Below are positions 1 to 7,507 of a DNA stretch of 17,930 nucleotides, one piece after another. The position numbers and the translations under genes were made by a program. The notes beneath the pieces are model-generated. The model searched no databases. It was not told the DNA's origin and saw nothing but the letters and a program-made list of their open reading frames with translations. This DNA is from an uncultured Alphaproteobacteria bacterium. Lineage in GTDB: Bacteria; Pseudomonadota; Alphaproteobacteria; CASFRQ01; SAAU01. The first letter of the stretch is position 1. Each line of letters opens with the position of its first letter. Location: NCBI GenBank assembly GCA_949296785.1, contig CASFRQ010000057.1:1-17930 (forward strand), in the 5' to 3' direction.

Positions 1-32
1 AACCTCTTAAGAAATGAGAAGGAGATAATCGG

Positions 33-302
33 ATGTCGATTACGAATGAAAGAAAACAGGAACTGATTAAAGAATTCGGGCTGAAGGAAGGGGATACGGG
101 TTCTCCGGAAATCCAGATTGCCATTTTGTCCGAAAGAATCAGAAATCTGACCGAACATTTAAAAGAACACAGCAAGGATTTCAACTCCCGCCGTGGGCTT
201 TTGATGATGGTCGGACAAAGACGCAAGCTCTTGGACTATGTTAAGGGCAAAAGCGTTGAGCGCTATGAAAAACTGATTGAAAGATTGGGATTGCGCAAGT
301 AG
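33..302 (+). CDS. rpsO: 30S ribosomal protein S15
   Basis: The 89-residue product has the full S15 length and its hallmarks: the N-terminal 'GDTGSPEIQIAILSERI' stretch (about residues 21-37), the 'H..EH.KDF.SRRGL' region (about 42-56) that contacts 16S rRNA, and a basic C-terminus. S15 is a primary binder of the central domain of 16S rRNA in the small subunit. The start is set by a strong Shine-Dalgarno AGAAGGAGAT about 8 bases upstream of the ATG. It is followed by an intrinsic terminator and then pnp, the classical rpsO-pnp order of Proteobacteria. The upstream promoter lies outside the window. Confidence 0.98.
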   Translation: MSITNERKQELIKEFGLKEGDTGSPEIQIAILSERIRNLTEHLKEHSKDFNSRRGLLMMVGQRRKLLDYVKGKSVERYEKLIERLGLRK

Positions 303-315
303 GTTTTGGAAAAGG

Positions 316-352
316 GGCTTCAGGCCGCAAGTGAGCTTGAAGCCTTTTTTTT
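316..352 (+). terminator. Intrinsic terminator between rpsO and pnp
   Basis: GGCTTCAGGC (316-325) pairs with GCTTGAAGCC (335-344), a 10-bp stem with one G-T pair and a 9-base loop, followed by eight T. It lies in the 98-base rpsO-pnp gap. I see no convincing promoter between it and pnp, so it may act as a leaky attenuator that lowers pnp relative to rpsO, as described for the E. coli rpsO-pnp operon. That role is inferred. Confidence 0.85.
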
Positions 353-400
353 GAAGGTAGGTTGGGGATAATAGATTATTATTGAAAGGTAAAAAAATAC

Positions 401-2527
401 ATGTCTATGTTTCAAACATTCCGTAAGGAAATTCAGTGGGCGGGCAGCCCTTTAATCATTGAGACGGGCAAACTGTCCCGCCAGGCGGACGCCGCCGTTA
501 TAGTTACTTACGGCGAAACGATTGTTCACTGCGCCGTGTGCGCTTCCCGGGAAACGCCGGAAACTTTTGAAGATTTCGTTCCTTTGACGGTCAACTATAT
601 TGAAAAAACATACGCCGCCGGTAAAATTCCGGGCGGATTTTTAAAGAGGGAAGGGAAGCTTTCCGAAAAGGAAACTTTGGTTTCCCGCCTGATTGACAGG
701 CCGATTCGCCCTCTGTTCGTCAAAGGTTTTAACAATGAGACGCAGGTCACCTGCACTTTATTGAGCCATGATATGCAGCATTCTTCCGACATCGTGGCGA
801 TGATTGCGGCCTCCGCCGCTTTGACTTTGTCCGGGTTGCCGTTTTTGGGACCTATCGCGGGCGCCAGGGTCGGTTACATTAACGGCGAGTATGTATTGAA
901 TCCAAGGATTTCTCAGATGAAGCAGTCCGCTTTGGATTTGGTTGTGGCCGGAACGCAGGAAGGCGTTTTGATGGTTGAATCGGAGGCTCAGGAATTGTCC
1001 GAGGATGTGATGCTGGGCGCCGTGAATTTCGGGCATCAGGCTTTCCAACCCGTCATTCAGATGATTATTGAGTTGGCGGAAGAATGTGCGAAAGATCCTT
1101 GGCCGATTGCCGAGGAACCGGAAGTTTACCAGCTGGTTCGTTCCAAAATTAAGGAAGAACTGGGCGAAGAAATCGCCGAAGCGTACAAGATTCACGAAAA
1201 GCTGGCGCGTCAGGAAAAGCTGGCCGAGCTGAAGGAAAAAGTGGCGGCGATGTTTGCCGAAAATGAAGAAGCTCTTGCCTGCGTGGATAAATTATTCCAT
1301 GAGGCGGAGTATCACACGATGCGCGACGCCGTGTTGACGACGGGCATTCGTATTGACGGGCGCGATACAAAGACGGTACGTCCGATTGAATGCGAAGTCG
1401 GCGTTTTACCGCGCGTGCACGGGTCCGCTTTGTTTACCAGAGGGGAAACGCAGGCGTTGGTTCTGACGACTTTGGGAACGGGCGAAGACGAACAGATTGT
1501 GGATGAAATTGAAGGTGAATATCGCCAGAGGTTCATGCTGCATTACAACTTCCCGCCGTATTCCGTCGGTGAAGTGAAAAGGCTGGGGTCTCCGGGACGG
1601 CGTGAAATCGGGCACGGCAAGCTGGCTTGGCGCGCGATTCATCCGATGTTGCCGGCGTACGACGATTTCCCGTACACTATCCGTGTTGTGTCGGAAATTA
1701 TGGAGTCCAACGGGTCTTCTTCCATGGCGACGGTTTGCGGTTCTTCCATGTCTTTGATGGACGCGGGCGTTCCGATGAAAAAGCCGGTGGCGGGTATCGC
1801 GATGGGCTTGATTAAAGAGAAAGATAAGTTTACCGTTTTGACGGATATTATGGGCGATGAAGATCATCTCGGCGATATGGATTTCAAGGTTGCCGGAACG
1901 AAAGACGGCGTGACCGCTTTGCAGATGGATATCAAGATTACTTCCATTACGGAAGAGATTATGCGCCAGGCTTTGGCTCAGGCGCACGAAGGCCGCATTT
2001 TCATTCTTGGCAAAATGGCCGAAGCCATCAGCGAGCCGCGCAAGGAAATTTCTCCGTACGCGCCCCGGATTGTGACGATGCAGATTGACAAGGATAAAAT
2101 CCGCGAAGTCATCGGCACGGGCGGCAAGGTTATCCGCGAGATTACGGAAACAACCGGCGCGAAAGTGGACATTGACGATGACGGCACTTTGCACATTGCT
2201 TCCAATAATCTGGAGGTTTTGAAAGCGGCGCAGGATTGGATTAAAAGTATTGTCTGCGAACCGGAAGTTGGGCAGATTTACACCGGGAAAGTGGTGAAAA
2301 TCATGGACTTTGGCGCGTTCGTGAACTTCTGCGGTTCCAAAGACGGACTGGTGCATATTTCCGAGCTGGCCAACCGCCGCGTGGAAAAAGTGACGGATGT
2401 CGTTCAAGAGGGCGATACCGTGACGGTGAAATACATCGGCATGGACAACCGCGGAAAGATGAAACTTTCCATGAAACGGGTTCATGAAGGTGAAAGCCAG
2501 GAAAAAGAGGAAAATCAGGAAAAGTAA
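401..2527 (+). CDS. pnp: Polyribonucleotide nucleotidyltransferase (PNPase)
   Basis: This 708-residue protein is a full-length PNPase, the phosphorolytic 3'-5' exoribonuclease of mRNA decay and of the degradosome. Two RNase PH domains come first (about residues 5-140 and 310-540) with the helical linker between them. The catalytic segment 'DIMGDEDHLGDMDF' places Asp486 and Asp492 at the positions of the E. coli active-site aspartates. The KH domain has its GXXG loop at 572-575 (GTGG), and an S1 RNA-binding domain spans about 624-690. The tail is short and acidic (ESQEKEENQEK). GAAAGG about 11 bases before ATG 401 is the likely ribosome site; ATG 407 is an alternative start. A strong terminator follows immediately. 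Confidence 0.98.
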   Translation: MSMFQTFRKEIQWAGSPLIIETGKLSRQADAAVIVTYGETIVHCAVCASRETPETFEDFVPLTVNYIEKTYAAGKIPGGFLKREGKLSEKETLVSRLIDRPIRPLFVKGFNNETQVTCTLLSHDMQHSSDIVAMIAASAALTLSGLPFLGPIAGARVGYINGEYVLNPRISQMKQSALDLVVAGTQEGVLMVESEAQELSEDVMLGAVNFGHQAFQPVIQMIIELAEECAKDPWPIAEEPEVYQLVRSKIKEELGEEIAEAYKIHEKLARQEKLAELKEKVAAMFAENEEALACVDKLFHEAEYHTMRDAVLTTGIRIDGRDTKTVRPIECEVGVLPRVHGSALFTRGETQALVLTTLGTGEDEQIVDEIEGEYRQRFMLHYNFPPYSVGEVKRLGSPGRREIGHGKLAWRAIHPMLPAYDDFPYTIRVVSEIMESNGSSSMATVCGSSMSLMDAGVPMKKPVAGIAMGLIKEKDKFTVLTDIMGDEDHLGDMDFKVAGTKDGVTALQMDIKITSITEEIMRQALAQAHEGRIFILGKMAEAISEPRKEISPYAPRIVTMQIDKDKIREVIGTGGKVIREITETTGAKVDIDDDGTLHIASNNLEVLKAAQDWIKSIVCEPEVGQIYTGKVVKIMDFGAFVNFCGSKDGLVHISELANRRVEKVTDVVQEGDTVTVKYIGMDNRGKMKLSMKRVHEGESQEKEENQEK

Positions 2528-2548
2528 AAGCTGATTTTTCGTAAAGGG

Positions 2549-2575
2549 CGGCGCTTGGTTAAAGCGCCGTTTTTT
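2549..2575 (+). terminator. Intrinsic terminator after pnp
   Basis: A perfect 8-bp stem, CGGCGCTT (2549-2556) with AAGCGCCG (2562-2569), has a 5-base loop and runs into six T. It lies 21 bases after the pnp stop and closes the rpsO-pnp unit. Confidence 0.92.
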
Positions 2576-2584
2576 GTTTCCTGC

Positions 2585-2822
2585 AACTTAGTGGCTAGGT
2601 TGGTAGTCGCAAAAAAGTTAATGCAAAATTTAGATACCGCAATCGGGAATTTTTGTATTGGGGCTGCTATGTTAATAGTACCGGGAGAAATGCTCAAAAA
2701 ATGACGGAGTATACACGGTTGAAGTTGACGAAGGAAACGGCGACGGTGGGCAAGAATACATAAAAATGACAGGAGTATCTACAGAAACATCTAAAAAAAA
2801 GGAGCAGAACAAAATCAAATGA
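2585..2822 (+). pseudogene. Frameshifted gene fragment, unrecognised
   Basis: One frame is open from about 2585 to a TGA at 2702-2704 and reads '...LDTAIGNFCIGAAMLIVPG'. The next frame is open from 2703 to a TGA at 2820 and reads '...DGVYTVEVDEGNGDGGQEYI...'. The switch falls exactly at a run of six A (2696-2701); with five A the two halves join into one protein of about 78 residues. There is no ribosome site, and the open frame simply emerges from the pnp terminator, so the 5' end is missing. I do not recognise the family. Base composition and the lack of internal stops suggest former coding, but a chance open frame of this size is possible. Confidence 0.3.
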
Positions 2823-3040
2823 GAGTGGATTTTGACTCATCATCAATTTCCACTTTAACAGGCCTCATTTCCTCCTGGAACAGGTTTTTCATTCCCTATT
2901 TTGGGATAATCCGGCCTTGAAGTGTTATATAAGTTTCATCATTCAAAGCTTTTGCCTCTCATCTCCTCTGTTAGATATCGTCCTCTCATCTTCATCAGAC
3001 CGTCACTCGCCCTTCAGGCGTTCAGCGATACCGCCAGGCT
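2815..3040 (-). pseudogene. Decayed BOF/YgiW-family periplasmic OB-fold gene
   Basis: Read on the - strand, 2958 to 2899 gives 'EAKALNDETYITLQGRIIPK', then a TAG (2896-2898), then 'GMKNLFQEEMRPVKVEIDDE' in the same frame to a TGA at 2815. This matches the bacterial OB-fold (BOF, YgiW/YdeI) pattern A-K-x-L-x-D-(D/E)-T-(Y/W)-(V/I)-T-L-(R/Q)-G-x-I ... (Y/L)-(F/V)-F-(K/Q)-(D/E) ... V-(E/D)-(V/I)-D-D, as I recall it. The neighbouring frame reads 'PKIGNEK' across the TAG, as expected if one base was lost there and two more just downstream. Further upstream, 3037-3017 encodes 'LAVSLNA', like the end of a signal peptide, followed at once by a stop. The C-terminal third is absent. BOF proteins are small periplasmic stress-associated proteins. 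I consider this a dead gene. Confidence 0.5.
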
Positions 3041-3784
3041 TCTACTCTTAAAGAAGAAACTCCGACTACGCCAGGGGGGTACTTTTTGGGGAAGATATGA
3101 AAAGCTTCGCCCAATGAAGAAGAGGGTATGATAAAAATATCCTTATAACAATGGAATAGGGCATGGTTTATACATGAAAGTCCTTATAAGGGTTAGGACA
3201 AAAAAGCAACTGTTCAATCCGGCCTTTTGCGAAGCCGGCAAGTCTGAGAATTGAAAAATAAAAAAAGGAAAAAAGATATTCAAATTCCAAAGGAAATGGT
3301 GTTTTTTGCCTGAGGACTGTGAAGAATGAAAGGTTTATCTACCCGGTTCCGTAGGTTGACAGACAGACAGGGCGTTTCGGAGCTTCGGTCAATTTGGGTG
3401 GAAGACAAAAAAATGCGTTCCTATCTTCCGGTTTAAGAAAAAACACAGGCAGATTTTATATCAAAACGAAGGATTTTTATCTTATCTTTATCATCGTTGC
3501 GCTAAATTGATGTCAGCCGTGAGATAAACGGCGCTATTTTATCAGTTATTGGCGCTTTGTTTTTTTATTTTTCCGAGAAAGTTTAAAAAATTGTGAATAT
3601 ATGTTGTTTTTTTCAGCTCGCTCTTGCTTTTAAAGAATAAAAGGTTTAACTTTAAAAAAAATTTGTTTGCCGGAGGTGGCGTAGAAAAAGGCTTTGATGA
3701 AAAAAAAAGATAAAGCGGGGTTTTCGGGGCGATGGCCTTCCGGTGTTTTTAGAATTTATAAAATAAATAAAGTAAAGGATTACT
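3041..3784. other. Gene-poor spacer upstream of the flavin oxidoreductase
   Basis: I see no supported gene here. Open frames are short: a + strand 36-codon frame at 3326-3436 has no good ribosome site, and the + frame covering 2922-3131 runs antisense over the BOF wreck. 'TCCTTATAA' occurs twice (about 3140 and 3182). The motif GCGCT recurs three times between 3498 and 3556 around a GCCG/CGGC hairpin. The last 200 bases are AT-rich and should contain the promoter of the next gene. A TATAAA sits near 3756 but lacks a clear -35 box. Confidence 0.5.
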
Positions 3785-5353
3785 ATGAAAAAGCTTAAAC
3801 CTATTATTCTTTCCGGGGCGGAGGTTCTTCCTTTGGTTGAGGGGGGCAAAGGGATTGCCGTTTCCGACGGTTGTTCCAGCGGGGCGTGGGCGCATGCCGG
3901 CGCAGTCGGTACCATCTCCGGCGTGATGCCGGATATGCTGGATAAGCGCGGAAATATCCTGCCCAGGCTGTATAAGGGAAAAAGCAGGTTAGAAAGACAT
4001 CAGGACCTTATTCGCTGTGCTATTCAAGGCGGTATTGACCAGGCGAAGAAAGCTTATGAAATCGCCGACGGGCGCGGACGGATTCATATGAATCTTCTTT
4101 GGGAGATGGGCGGCAGTATTTCTATTCTGGAAGGAATTATGGACAGTTGCGATGCTTTCGCCAAATCTTTAAAAGAAAAGGTCAGCGGCCGTTTTCAAAA
4201 TATCGCCGAAATTTTAAGCGCCAAGTTGCAGTCCGCTTTGGGAGGGCTGAATGACAGAGTGTCTAATTCAAGGTTTATAGAGACTTGTACGCCGATTTTG
4301 GAAGGGATGCTTTCCGAGGCGAAAAAATATATTCACGGCATTACTTGCGGTGCGGGAATGCCGTATAAGCTGGGAGAGATTGCTTCCAAACACGGTATTT
4401 ATTATTATCCGATTGTTTCTTCCGCAAGGGCGTTTCGCGCCTTATGGCTGCGTAGCTATAAGAATTACGCTGAATTTTTGGGCGGTGTCGTGTATGAGGA
4501 TCCTTGGCTGGCCGGCGGGCATAACGGTTTGTCCAACGGGGAAGATCCGTCTGTGCCGGAAGCACCGATGGCGCGCGTTGTCGGTTTGCGCCGGCAGATG
4601 AACGAGTTCGGGCTGCAAAACACGCCGATTATTTTGGCAGGAGGTATTTGGAATCTCAGCGAATTTGAGGATTTTATTGATAATCCCGATGTCGGTCCCA
4701 TTGCTTTTCAACTGGGAACGCGCCCTTTGTTGACACAGGAAAGTCCTGTGGCAAAAACATGGCATGAAGCTTTGATGAATCTAAAACCAGGGGATGTTTT
4801 GTTGCAGAAGTTTTCTCCGACGGGCTTTTATTCCTCCGCCGTTAAGAACAGCTTTCTGAACGACCTGGTAGAAAGAAAACAAACGCAGGTACCGTTCAAA
4901 GAAACGCCGGGCGGGGATTTTCAGGTGGCGTTTCCTTTAACGGGAAAAAGAAGAGTATATATTTCTTTGGACGATCGGCGCCGAATTGATGATTTTTACA
5001 AAAAGGGACGGACGGTGGCGATGAGGACGCCGGACGATACCTTTGTTTTTGTGTCACCCGCGACGGAGGCTAAAATTAAACATACAAGAGCCAACTGCGC
5101 CGGATGCCTGTCTCAGTGCCTATTTTCTGCCTGGTCTCAGGGAACGCCGACGCATACGACGGGTCGCCTGCCGGATCCGCGTTCTTTTTGTATCAGCCAG
5201 ACTTTGTACGATGTGGCGCATACGCCGGATGTGGATAACAACTTGATGTTTACGGGGCACAATGCTTATCGTTTCGCAACGGATCCGATGTATGAAAACG
5301 GTAATATTCCTACGGTGCAGGAACTGGTGGACGCTTTGCTGGAAGGGCGTTAA
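3785..5353 (+). CDS. Nitronate monooxygenase-like NAD(P)H:flavin oxidoreductase
   Basis: The 522-residue protein belongs to the FMN-binding TIM-barrel group of 2-nitropropane dioxygenase/nitronate monooxygenases. The N-terminus 'LPLVEGGKGIAVSDGCSSGAWA' matches what I recall of an alphaproteobacterial branch. 'EDPWLAGGHNG' holds the His (H246) in the place of the catalytic His of the family's AGGH motif. 'PIILAGGIW' (281-289) is the phosphate-binding strand-loop for FMN. It is longer than the usual 320-380 residues: there is a helical insert (about 60-180) and a C-terminal extension with C438-x2-C441-x3-C445. The true substrate cannot be read from sequence, so 'nitronate' is only the family name. 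AAAGGA lies 5 bases before the ATG. It stands alone as a transcription unit, and no intrinsic terminator is obvious behind it. Confidence 0.85.
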   Translation: MKKLKPIILSGAEVLPLVEGGKGIAVSDGCSSGAWAHAGAVGTISGVMPDMLDKRGNILPRLYKGKSRLERHQDLIRCAIQGGIDQAKKAYEIADGRGRIHMNLLWEMGGSISILEGIMDSCDAFAKSLKEKVSGRFQNIAEILSAKLQSALGGLNDRVSNSRFIETCTPILEGMLSEAKKYIHGITCGAGMPYKLGEIASKHGIYYYPIVSSARAFRALWLRSYKNYAEFLGGVVYEDPWLAGGHNGLSNGEDPSVPEAPMARVVGLRRQMNEFGLQNTPIILAGGIWNLSEFEDFIDNPDVGPIAFQLGTRPLLTQESPVAKTWHEALMNLKPGDVLLQKFSPTGFYSSAVKNSFLNDLVERKQTQVPFKETPGGDFQVAFPLTGKRRVYISLDDRRRIDDFYKKGRTVAMRTPDDTFVFVSPATEAKIKHTRANCAGCLSQCLFSAWSQGTPTHTTGRLPDPRSFCISQTLYDVAHTPDVDNNLMFTGHNAYRFATDPMYENGNIPTVQELVDALLEGR

Positions 5354-5743
5354 AATTCTTTAAATATTCTGCGGGCAGACGGGGTATTTCATCCATATAT
5401 CCGCGGTAATGCGGAGGAAAAACGGGGAAAGTGTCTTTGCCGTCGGGTTTATAAAAGGAAAGCGGATATTTTCTGTTTATATGGATGACTGAAAATATCG
5501 TTTTATCATAAGGATTATCTTCTTTCTTTTTGTGTTTAGAAGGAGATACAGAACTGCAGGTTTTTATGGGCAGTTTTGTAAATAAATTTTTTAAATCATG
5601 ATGTTAAAGCCGTATTGAGAAGAAGTTTTTTTCTGTCCTCTTTAGAGAAAAAGAAATAAAAAAACCGGTACAAGGGTTGTATAGTTTAGATACGAGGAGG
5701 AATGACCTGAACTATTTTTTCTATCGTTTTCTTTTCTGTCAAA
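5354..5743. other. Spacer between flavin oxidoreductase and prepilin gene
   Basis: Besides the candidate RNA structure at 5390-5487 I see no gene. Two good ribosome-site sequences stand without an open frame: AGAAGGAGAT near 5539 and GAGGAGGA near 5694, the latter followed by ATG ACC TGA. At about 5664-5686 the - strand reads CTATACAACCCTTGTACCGG, which closely resembles a stretch near 14706-14728 and may be a decayed repeat. A 5-bp TACAA/TTGTA stem there, followed on the - strand by seven T, could be a weak terminator for the prepilin gene. Confidence 0.45.
5390..5487. ncRNA. Candidate structured RNA element (three-way junction)
   Basis: A perfect 10-bp inverted repeat, CATCCATATA (5390-5399) and TATATGGATG (5478-5487), encloses two local hairpins. 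The first is TCCGC/GCGGA (5400-5404 with 5411-5415), which starts directly on the closing helix. The second is ACGG/CCGT with an inner AAAG/CTTT (5422-5443). Weak extra pairing (ATTT with AAAT) could extend the closing helix beyond a 4-base bulge. It lies 36 bases after the flavin oxidoreductase stop with no gene following on the + strand, so it may be a 3' UTR structure, a processed sRNA or a chance fold. Orientation is not decided. Confidence 0.3.
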
Positions 5744-6262
5744 TTAATGAATGGCGAATCTGAACAGATTACCGCCGGCGTTTTCATACCGTTCGCAAAG
5801 TTTGCGGATTGTTTTTTGATCGGAAGCCGTTCCTTCCCATTCGGTATCAGAACCACCGGAAGGGCCATAAGCTACTTTCATTTCCCAATTTGTACTCAGC
5901 ATGGAAACGCAAAAATCAACTGGCAGATAATCAAATATAAAGTAAAAATCATAAGAGGGTGTGGCGGTATAATAATAAAGAGAAACATTTGCTTTTGAAT
6001 TTAAGGCAGATAATGTTTCTTTAAAATATTGAAGGTTAACGGAAGAAATCAATTGGTTTTTGGAGGGTTTTTTGAGTGTTAAATGTTGTTGCAGGCAATC
6101 TTGAATAACCAGTTGCATTTCATTTAAGGCTTTCGTGATTTGAATTTTCCTCATGGCTGTATTGTAGCCGGCCAAACCGCCGACGGACAAAACGCCGATA
6201 ATCGCCAACACGCCCAACATCTCTATCATGCTGCGCCCGGATTGAGTTGTTTTTCTGTTCAT
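5744..6262 (-). CDS. Type IV prepilin-like protein
   Basis: The 172-residue product starts with a short basic leader ending in Gly9, followed by R-S-M-I-E (Glu at mature position 5) and a long hydrophobic helix 'MLGVLAIIGVLSVGGLAGY'. This is the class III signal and N-terminal helix of type IV pilins and type II secretion pseudopilins. The leader peptidase PilD would cut after Gly9. The residue after the cut is Arg, where Phe or Met is usual. The C-terminal globular part is unrecognised; it contains Cys52, Cys118 and Cys155, so a pilin-like disulfide is possible. No other pilus or secretion gene is in the window. The start is fixed by AGAGGAT (6267-6273) four bases upstream of the ATG. It is divergent from the following outer-membrane gene. 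Confidence 0.75.
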   Translation of the reverse strand: MNRKTTQSGRSMIEMLGVLAIIGVLSVGGLAGYNTAMRKIQITKALNEMQLVIQDCLQQHLTLKKPSKNQLISSVNLQYFKETLSALNSKANVSLYYYTATPSYDFYFIFDYLPVDFCVSMLSTNWEMKVAYGPSGGSDTEWEGTASDQKTIRKLCERYENAGGNLFRFAIH

Positions 6263-6303
6263 TTTTATCCTCTTTTGTTCTTTTTTAACGACCGTTTAAA
6301 AGA

Positions 6304-6332
6304 AACATATCTTAATAAGGGAAAAAGCGCAA
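6304..6332 (-). promoter_or_regulatory. Possible promoter of the prepilin gene
   Basis: On the - strand TTGCGC (6332-6327) and TATGTT (6309-6304) are 17 bases apart, about 42 bases upstream of the start codon. The boxes are imperfect, so this is only the best fit in the short divergent gap. Confidence 0.3.
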
Positions 6333-6396
6333 TACAAATCTTATTTTTTGTTCATATTTAAGGGTCGTTTTATGTAAACGCCGTTTTTGTTTTTGT

Positions 6397-6426
6397 TTGC
6401 TTTTTTTGGGAAAAAAAGAGCATACT
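6397..6426 (+). promoter_or_regulatory. Possible promoter of the outer-membrane protein gene
   Basis: TTGCTT (6397-6402) and CATACT (6421-6426) are separated by 18 bases of T-run and A-run, 35 bases before the ATG. Both boxes deviate from consensus. The intrinsically bent T7-GGG-A7 spacer is notable. Confidence 0.35.
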
Positions 6427-6461
6427 GCCTTCGTCTTTCACAATTTTAAAAGGAATTTTTC

Positions 6462-7373
6462 ATGAAAAAGATACTTGTCCCGGTCTTTGGCCTCTTATTG
6501 TGTACAAACGCTTTAGCGCAGGAAACACAGTCTCCCTCTGCTACAGCTGCGGCGAAAGAAAATACTGCGAAGGAGGTTGCTGTCCCCGCTTCTTCTCTTC
6601 AGGCTAATTTGAAAAGAGCCGCCTTGGAGCTTTCCTCCACTTCGGTTAAACACGCCCGGGAGTACCAGGATTCTCCGAATTCAAAATTAAACGCCGATAG
6701 TGAAACGGTAATTAAAGGGGTATTTGATTTTGTTTTGGAGTACGAAAGAAAAAATTTCCAATGGAACAACGGCTTGTTTATGGAATATGGGAAAACGACT
6801 TTAAAACCGGCAGAGGGAGAAAAGACTTCTACGGAAAACGCGGACAAAATCCTTTTTACATCCGATTATAATCAGAAAGTATGGAATTATAAAGAGGCAG
6901 ATATCGGACCGTTTGCCCAACTTCAGTATCAGACGGAGTTTACAACAGATAACGGGACGCCTAGGACGAAAACTTTGCGTGGAATGGCAGGATTGAAGCT
7001 TTTTAACGGCACATATATCAAAAGCCTGTATGCCGGTATTGTGGAGGAAGCGGATTTTACCTATTCCAAAACAAATATGAAAACGGCGTACGAAGTCGGA
7101 TTGGAAGTGGCTTATCCTGTTCGCGACGGCGTTTCCTTCGCTTTAGAGAGTTATTACAGGGACTATATGACTTATTCCAGGTACGAAGGGACAAATTTCA
7201 GGTATGAGTTTAATTTGACTTCCCGCTTGGATGTCAAGCTGAACAATAAATTGTCTATGGCGCCGTACATTTCTTATTTCAGGGCGAAAGACCGCCAGTC
7301 TAAGGTTTACGGCAGTAACTTTATGGTCGGTATTTCTTTTGCTTATTCAAGTATTTTTGACCTGTTTGATTAA
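6462..7373 (+). CDS. Putative outer-membrane beta-barrel protein
   Basis: The 303-residue protein begins with a Sec signal peptide (MKKI, hydrophobic core, likely cut after Ala19 in 'NALA-QE'). C14 is not in a lipobox. A low-complexity Ala/Ser/Thr segment follows (20-50). From about residue 75 to the end there are alternating polar/hydrophobic, aromatic-rich strands such as 'NFQWNNGLFMEYG', 'FAQLQYQTEF', 'FALESYYRDYM' and 'NFMVGISFAYSSIF'. This is typical of an outer-membrane barrel of perhaps 10-12 strands. The terminal aromatic is one residue from the end (F302-D303). The style recalls DUF481/DUF3078-like barrels, but I cannot assign the family or a substrate. AAAGGAA precedes the ATG. A strong terminator follows, so it is monocistronic. 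Confidence 0.72.
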   Translation: MKKILVPVFGLLLCTNALAQETQSPSATAAAKENTAKEVAVPASSLQANLKRAALELSSTSVKHAREYQDSPNSKLNADSETVIKGVFDFVLEYERKNFQWNNGLFMEYGKTTLKPAEGEKTSTENADKILFTSDYNQKVWNYKEADIGPFAQLQYQTEFTTDNGTPRTKTLRGMAGLKLFNGTYIKSLYAGIVEEADFTYSKTNMKTAYEVGLEVAYPVRDGVSFALESYYRDYMTYSRYEGTNFRYEFNLTSRLDVKLNNKLSMAPYISYFRAKDRQSKVYGSNFMVGISFAYSSIFDLFD

Positions 7374-7401
7374 AGTCGGCATGGATAAAAACTTTTTTAA
7401 G

Positions 7402-7429
7402 GCCCTTTCTGGAAGAAAGGGCTTTCTTT
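7402..7429 (+). terminator. Intrinsic terminator after the outer-membrane protein gene
   Basis: GCCCTTTC (7402-7409) pairs with GAAAGGGC (7415-7422) over a 5-base loop, followed by TTTCTTT. It starts 28 bases after the stop codon on the + strand. Confidence 0.85.
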
Positions 7430-7459
7430 ACTATATATAACTCTTCTGAAAAAACATAA

Positions 7460-7491
7460 AAAAGAAGGCAGCCGTAAAGCCGCCTTCTTTT
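7460..7491 (-). terminator. Terminator of the LRR operon (works in both directions)
   Basis: AAAAGAAGGC (7460-7469) is a perfect complement of GCCTTCTTTT (7482-7491). The helix continues past one A/C mismatch into GC/GC. Read on the - strand it lies 17 bases after the last LRR stop and ends in six T. On the + strand it is a second terminator behind the outer-membrane gene. Confidence 0.85.
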
Positions 7492-7507
7492 AAAGAAAAC
7501 AGAAAAA

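Noticed and set aside
1406..2485. A 359-codon - strand open frame opposite pnp
   Set aside because: It is the antisense of a fully supported PNPase gene, rich in His/Arg/Asn as expected for a shadow frame, and has no family features.
3010..3090. A - strand GC-rich segment resembling a structured RNA, including a CTGATGA that recalls a hammerhead core
   Set aside because: The GAAA half of the hammerhead core is missing, and the segment is better explained as the signal-peptide end of the BOF pseudogene.
2922..3131. A 69-codon + strand frame in the post-pnp spacer
   Set aside because: It is antisense to the recognisable BOF pseudogene, has no ribosome site and reads as low-complexity Leu/Lys/Arg.
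3357..3374. TTGACA followed by a GACA triple repeat, looking like a -35 box
   Set aside because: No -10 box occurs at 16-19 bases, and the repeat is too short to be meaningful.
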